Source: Vesta saturnalis (taxonomy: Eukaryota; Arthropoda; Insecta; Coleoptera; Lampyridae). Taken from it: 64,000 nt of DNA. Position 1 is the first letter of the stretch, and each line of letters opens with the position of its first letter. Under the pieces are notes generated by a model. It worked only from the letters and a program-made list of their open reading frames with translations, did no database searches and was not told the DNA's origin. The translations under genes and the position numbers were made by a program. Shown here one piece after another: positions 57,827 through 64,000 of this stretch. The stretch covers positions 1,421,001 to 1,485,000 of the forward strand of contig JARFJB010001963.1 in NCBI GenBank assembly GCA_036346205.1. Reading direction: 5' to 3'.

Positions 57827-60417
57827 AGATGGTTAGATATAGATTTAAGACAGGGGTTAGAGTGAATAAGCTTGTATTCCTTATAGTGGGCAAATTGAGA
57901 TAAATTAGAATATATTTACACTGCATTTCATTAAGTAAAATATTAGACGAGTGAAAGAAATTGATTTTGATTTAACGAAACAGGCTTGGTGAAATTTTCA
58001 CAAGTTTGTTTAATCATAAAAAGCATTGGGCTATATGAGGAGCATGTGAGGAAGGTCAAAAGGAGTTATATTTGTAAGTACGATTAAGTTCGTAGAACAT
58101 ATTTTATTAAATTCACAATTTATTCAAAGTATTTTGGCATTTTAGAAACCTTACAGACGTTTATCACACGGATTAGGTTTATAATTATATCTAGAACATG
58201 TATTGAGTTAGTTACAAAGCAGGAAAGATTTAAATTTTAAGAAAGGGTTATGGTGCGGACATGGTTTAGTTTTCACTCACAAACATAGTGTACAAAAAAG
58301 TGCAGCAGAAGAAGTAGTGCGTTGTAAACATTAAAGACAATATAGACAACAATTTTACATTTGGATATTTTACATATAAATACTTTTTGTGTAAAAATTC
58401 TGAACAAGTGTGTTTAACAATATGGATTGTTGAGTTGACAAAGTTTTAGACAATACAATAAAAGTGAACAATGTTGATGTTGAAGACAGTTTTAACAACA
58501 TCTTAGAGTAACATTTTAAGTAATTTGGACGTTGTATATGCAAATTATGAGTATATTTGTATAAAGTTAGGTTAAATTTTAATTTTAAGGTTCTTGCAGA
58601 TTTATAGTTTTTATAGAATAATTTGAGCATAAAATAAATTATTAGAGTAATTAATAGGAGGATTCCCTCGTTTTCATGTAGAGATTTACATTGTACAAGC
58701 TATATAAACATAAAATTATGAAAATGGGGTTAACTACATAAATTTCCTATATGAAAAAGAATTTTCCGTTAAAATTAAGATATATGAGTTTAAATAAATG
58801 TATTCTAATTCAGTTTTTCGTGTAGATCACGAATATGTATTTAGTTTAGGTGTAGAATTTAGGGTTTTTTAGATATAAGTAAATTTAGATTAGAATATGT
58901 CAAATCGTACAATTTTGAAGCAATATATGGCTCGTGAGGTATCGTTTTGTGCGGAATTCTGCACAGATTCCATTTCTGTTATCAAAATGTAATTCCGAAG
59001 TATTTTAAGAAGGTTATGGTATAATTAGTATTTTAGTTAAGTTTTCAAATTTATTTAAACCAATCAGAGGCTTGGTTACTGTGTTTGTATGGTACAGAAA
59101 AAGTTAAAATTTTTATAGCTAACAGAATAGTATATAAGGAATTGCTTCTGAATTTTCACGCTCTTCCAATTTTTTATTTTTCTAACAAAAGGTCAAAGTG
59201 TGATAGTGTTTTGTGTTAACATGTTTTAAGTTACGTTATTATCGGAAATTTTGAAACGCCGTTAGTGAAGAGCCGAGAAATCAGAAACAATTGTTTTTAA
59301 CCTACGATCTAATATAAAAAGTTGGGTTACCGATATAATTTTCAATTATAATAAAATTTTGTTTCGATTCAATGTACGTGTTCAAATTTCGGTTGTTGTG
59401 TTTTTCTTTTTGTTTACTTTTGTCGTTAATAAATTTATTCAGTTCTCTGAATCGATGTTTATTTTTCTGAAGCGACATATAATAATTAATAAACGATATT
59501 CCATAACGAGATCTAAAACAAAAGTGAATTTGAATTAAAGTTATACGAACCTAAAATAAAATTCTTAAATCGTAAATTTTATAAACATTTAAAACAACAC
59601 TTAAATAAAATATAATTAAAAACACAGTGCTTAGTTGAAGCTATTTAAGCAATTATCAGTAACTTCACAATTACCACAAAGAAAAGTCGTCCTTCAACAA
59701 GGTGTACATTGGTTGAAGATTGGAAATATATGCAACACCACTTTCAACAAGGGACCAGTAATGTCGGCCACATATGGGAAGAAGTCTACCCAAGATTTAT
59801 ATGGAACCAGCCAAATGAAAACATCTTTTGGGAGTATGCAGATACACATGTGAGTGAGTTTTATTTATCATAACCCTTAAATTGTCTCCATTATTTGGTA
59901 ATTTCCTGCATTTGTGTATCATTCATATGTGTGCATGTTTGTGCAATACGGTATAAACATCTGTAAAGTAATTGAACCTTCATTATTTTATCAACATTTC
60001 AATTTCAATTATAAAATAATTAAACTCACATATTTAAGATTTTTCTATTTGACATTTTTGACAGGCTGCAATTTAATTCAGTTAAGACGCTACGCATGCG
60101 TTATTGTGCAGGCTTAACTAAGGTATGTTTCACATCCCATCCATTTATTATAATTTGGAATTTATATAATAAACAACATTTCATGATTTCACCTTTACCT
60201 TTAAATGCAACTAAGTTCATATCAAATTTTAAATTATGATTATTTTATTTTGCCAACAAATAAGCGTAGAAGCTAATTTGAAACCTATCCCCAAGTTTGA
60301 AATGTTGAGCTAGTCCGGTGCATAACAATTACATTTAAAGATTAAATTACAATTTATTTAATTTCCTAAAAAATATAAATTTAACTCTTTTCCCCATTTG
60401 AGATATATTTAGCCATT

Positions 60418-60420
<3 letters not shown>
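57823..60420. other. AT-rich; no clear gene
   Basis: A frame at about 59660-59870 reads in one register STRCTLVEDWKYMQHHFQQG, VGHIWEEVYPRFIWNQPNEN and FWEYADTHVSEF, which looks coding-like (aromatic, acidic) but I do not recognise it. The rest has no frame or repeat that I can name. Confidence 0.35.

Positions 60421-60476
<56 letters not shown>
60421..60476. repeat. (TA)n microsatellite left of an ITm relic
   Basis: About 28 TA units directly before the ITm relic. Confidence 0.95.
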
Positions 60477-60479
<3 letters not shown>

Positions 60480-60499
60480 TATACATCCTTACCACGTTC

Positions 60500-61187
60500 A
60501 ACGTCTCCATGGGTTGCTTCATGAAGACTATACGCGTCGAACGCTTTGTAGATGAATCTTTCGCCATCAAGATGCCAATCCCATAATTGATAGAAAACGT
60601 TTTATAGACGAACGAAACAACTTAACACGAAACGGGATGTTTAATATTCATAACAAACATTACTGGGAGGACGAAAATCCTAATCATATATTTCAAACTA
60701 ATCACCAGATTCGATTTAGTGTTAATGTAGTTGTCGAAGGGGACTTATAGGACTACATATTTTGTCGAATCATTTAAACGCACAAAACTATGCAAACTTT
60801 TTTAACAATTCTTTGTAAAACCTATTGAAAGATGTACCATTAGCTGTTAGAAGAGACATTTGGTTTCAATTAGATAATGCCCCTACTCATTCGGGCCTGA
60901 AGCAAGACAGTGGTTGAATCTACACTTTCCTGGACGTTGGATTGGTCGTCGTGGCCCAGTTTCGCGGCTCGCAAGAAGTCCAGATCTAAATTATTTATTT
61001 TTTAGGGCGTTTTGAAAGAGCTTGTTTATGCTGTTGAAATTGACACACGAGAATAACGTATCCAACCTCTCCGTATTCTGGCTGAAGAGAATCCAAATAC
61101 GTTACAAAATTTGACAATTAACATTGTTTTAAGATGCCAGAAATTTTTAGAAGCAACTGGTGCTTATTTTGAACAGCTTTTGTAGCT
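60500..61187 (+). pseudogene. ITm transposase relic
   Basis: Plus strand: TRNGMFNIHNKHYWEDENPN and HIFQTNHQIRFSVNVVVEGD (region after the first Asp), then after stops LKDVPLAVRRDIWFQLDNAP and THSG (second Asp in QLDNAP), FPGRWIGRRGPVSR in a shifted frame, RSPDLNYLFF (third Asp), ELVYAVEIDTRE-stop and the tail FLEATGAYFEQLL with a stop at 61185-61187. The residues resemble the QLDGAPAHFG and GRRGPVSWPARSPDLNPLDF blocks of a family common in insects. Several stops and shifts. The N-terminal part is missing. Confidence 0.7.
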
Positions 61188-61190
61188 GTT

Positions 61191-64000
61191 ATACGTGACA
61201 CTGATAGTGAATAATGTTTTTTAATTTAAATGTTTAAATATTCTAATTTTTACATGACTTATTGGTAACTCTACAATAGCTGGACTGAATACATGTACTG
61301 ATTTATGTAAATTGCTTTTCATTTAACTTGGAGCAATATGAAATCTATTTAATCTATGTGCTAAATTAAAATATTAAACATCTATAATTTCGTTGAACTT
61401 GGAGCTACATTACACTGTACACACTTTCTTCTACAAGAATGAAATAATCACAAATATATCGATATTTATGTTATCCTAAAGTATCTACAAGAATTATGCC
61501 GATTACAAAACAATAATTATGCTTCTAGAAGGGTTGTTATATAAATCGTGAGAATAACAAACTAAATGCAACTTTTATCAATTTTTCCACCTGAAATGAT
61601 TTAATTTATAATAAACAAAAAAAGTATTTGTTTACTTACAAATATATAGGTTATGTATTATGATGGTATGTAATTCTAATCAAACCATGTCCTAAATTAT
61701 AGCAATTCACTGTCGCAGCGAAATATTTTTGACTCTTTCAATAAAATAAGTGGATATAATGGATAATTTTTCTAGTTTAAAATATAAAAAAATTCAATAA
61801 TTTTCAACTTTCTTTGATGTTTTATGGAAATTTATGTGGAGACATCTGCCGATAAAAATATTAACTAAAAGATACTTTGTTGATTTAATGAAGACTTACG
61901 TCTCCTAAATCTTAGTTTGTGTAACTTCATTAATGAGTTATGCCCAACTTTATTTGAATCAAATTATAGTTATTATTCGCCATTAATAATATACACTGTG
62001 TTTAGCTTAGTATTTTATTGTGCAATTTAACGCTCCATCAAAACCACAACTAAATTTAGTTGACACTTCTTGTATAGTTTATTGTTAAGATCCGCGCTTA
62101 TTGATGGTACTCAGACAATATCCACCACTATTAAACTGTAAATAGCATTTGTGCATATATACGTTGAAATATAATATTATAGAATTTATCTTGGCAGTTT
62201 AGCAATTCCAGTTACTACAGCCCATAAAAGTTATGTATAATATTTACTTCCATTACGATTTGTAACGAATGCAATGAAAAATAGTTCATCAATGACATTT
62301 TTTATAAACGAGAAAATATTTCTTCATTCTGATTAATATAATTCCTATACTCCTATCTATAGAAATATAGAAATCCATATAAATCTATTCTCATAAGTTT
62401 CTTTAATTCCCTTTGGTTTTATAGTTTATGATATATACGAAATTCATTTTCGATACATTATTTTTCGTCGAGGTATCAAGTCGGAAGTTCTGCCTCTCGA
62501 GGTTTTTCCTAAAAAAGTGGGAGTTACTCAACGGTTTTATAATAACCAATTTATTTATGACATGAATAGTTAAATAACACTTAATAAATGCTAAAATCGC
62601 TTCACAAGATTATGTACATTATCCCAGCAAGATCTATGTCTGACTAACGGCAGGAAAACCACACTCCCTTGATCCTGCGCTTGAATATTCCACTGTATGT
62701 ATGTATCTCATCCCTATTCCCGTATGCAGATAAGCAGTGCAGACAGGAAATTACATCAAAGCGTCTAGAATTAAGTTCACTGTGGTGGCAAAACGCCACC
62801 AGCAAATGTCGCCAAACAAAAATATATTTGCTCTAATCGACGTCATAACTCATCAAGTATAAGCTCTTTGATTTCTCAAAGAAAATAGCCTTAAAGACTA
62901 ATAAAAATGACTTTTATTACAAGAAAAGTTTAAATGACAATTTTACAAGAGAGGGTTGTAGCTAAAAATATCACCATCAATATTTCAGTGCTACAGTAAA
63001 CAACACCTTTAAATTTGTTGGCATTAAAAAATAAATTACGATGCATCCTAATTAGAATAACTCGTAAAACAAGGCGTGAAAGTCTCACGAAATTATACTA
63101 AACTTTAAGGGCAACCTGTGTGTTCTTCCATATGTTGTTCGTTATGTAGTAATAAAGTTGTGATTACAGGATCAGCCACTCGTAATCCATAGTAAGCAAT
63201 AAGATGTTAGCAGTTAAGTCTAGATCTTGTATACGTTCAGCAATAAAATTTACTGTTGGAAAACTGATATATTAGAACAGCTGATGACAGCATTGCAGGA
63301 TTCTAGGATAATCAAAAAAGCCTAACGTCGTTCTAAATAACAAAGATCGGATGTACAAACTATAAACTCCATTTGGGATTATTTGCAACGAGCTATTTTT
63401 AAGCACTCGCAATTTTAAATTTTAAGTACCATTTCGTTTGGATCATAAAATTTTAGATTCTACTTTCCAGAACAGTTTCATTAATTAACACCTCGAGATT
63501 TGATGAGCAGGTAACTTTATTATGTTAGGGCACTTGACTATGTTGATTATTACGCGAGGTTATTATAGTTATTACAGTAAACAAATGTTCCAAAATGTAA
63601 TGCCTTTCTGCTTTTGTACTACCTATTCATATTTATGAATAATATACCTATACCTAACCATTGTTCTTGTATTCATGTTAAACTGCATAAAAAGATGAAT
63701 AATTTACAAATTCAAATATTTTGTTTAAATTTGATTACCAAGTAATAAATAATAATAGGAATATTCATATTCCTTGGAGAATTCTATATTATATCTTATC
63801 TAATGTAGATAATATTACTATTTTTACTACTGCCCTGTATTTTGGATAAATGAGGTAAAATTTAGCAAGTTAAACTTTTAATTTTCATCTTTTTCTAAAT
63901 TAATATACACTTCATAAATAATTTTAACGACAATCACTTACTAATTCACCTGGAAGCTGCTTTCGACAGATAATATGTTTGCCATAATTTGGTACTGTTC
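61191..64000. other. No gene seen
   Basis: AT-rich. A 7-bp hairpin TGGTGGC-AAAAC-GCCACCA lies at 62783-62801 in a less AT-rich patch (62480-62830). No frame recognised. Confidence 0.4.

Noticed and set aside
62783..62801. Hairpin resembling a bacterial terminator
   Set aside because: Short stem without a U-run in a eukaryotic genome.

Overview
This is a eukaryotic, AT-rich, gene-poor stretch of animal DNA, most likely from an insect. The signs are three short TTAGG repeats (the usual insect telomere motif), insect-type Tc1/mariner-like transposases, an APE-type LINE, Penelope-like elements, Crypton-like tyrosine recombinases and very long simple-sequence arrays. I see no ordinary host gene with intact exons, no true rRNA or tRNA gene and nothing viral. 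The species cannot be named from the sequence. Most long open frames are either transposon pieces or meaningless translations of 8-bp repeats.

Layout. 1-5 kb: LINE and Penelope-like scraps, Crypton copy A (minus), a decayed Tc1/mariner-like (ITm) transposase, then a (TA)n tract and a MITE with long terminal inverted repeats (TIRs). 6.3 kb: a tRNA-Ala-like SINE head. 7-9.1 kb: a repeat family that carries AC-rich microsatellite in its middle. 10.9-11.5 kb: another ITm relic. 13.2-15.7 kb: a Penelope-like element (PLE1) with RT and GIY-YIG domains between two ~620-bp inverted arms, each holding a hammerhead-ribozyme-like motif. 16.4-22.6 kb: broken pieces of a multicopy arthropod protein family, split by a 3.7-kb LINE. 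23.4-24.8 kb: a second, jockey-like LINE with an internal deletion. 27-28 kb: a DDE transposase relic. 28.77-31.37 kb: a hAT element with both TIRs and an 8-bp target duplication. 32.2-34.3 kb: Crypton copies B (+) and C (-), tail to tail. 34.9-37.1 kb: a palindromic MITE and a full-length ITm element between two (TA)n tracts.

38.7-44.5 kb is a 5.8-kb array of an 8-bp unit that changes form in blocks and has a higher-order repeat in its right part. 44.5-49.4 kb shows no gene. 49.4-51 kb: two more SINE heads next to Crypton copy D. 52.9-53.8 kb: another microsatellite-carrying repeat. 53.8-57.0 kb: two ITm elements joined by (TA)n; the second lacks only one frame of being intact. 57.0-57.8 kb: a second Penelope-like piece (PLE2) with a diverged copy of the ribozyme-like motif. 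60.4-61.2 kb: (TA)n and one more ITm relic. The rest is AT-rich and unassigned.

The main result is the hammerhead-like motif in two unrelated PLEs. Its core is conserved while stems I, II and the palindromic stem III differ and still pair. Other results are the cluster of four Crypton-like elements, the repeated link between ITm elements and (TA)n, and the block structure of the octamer array.
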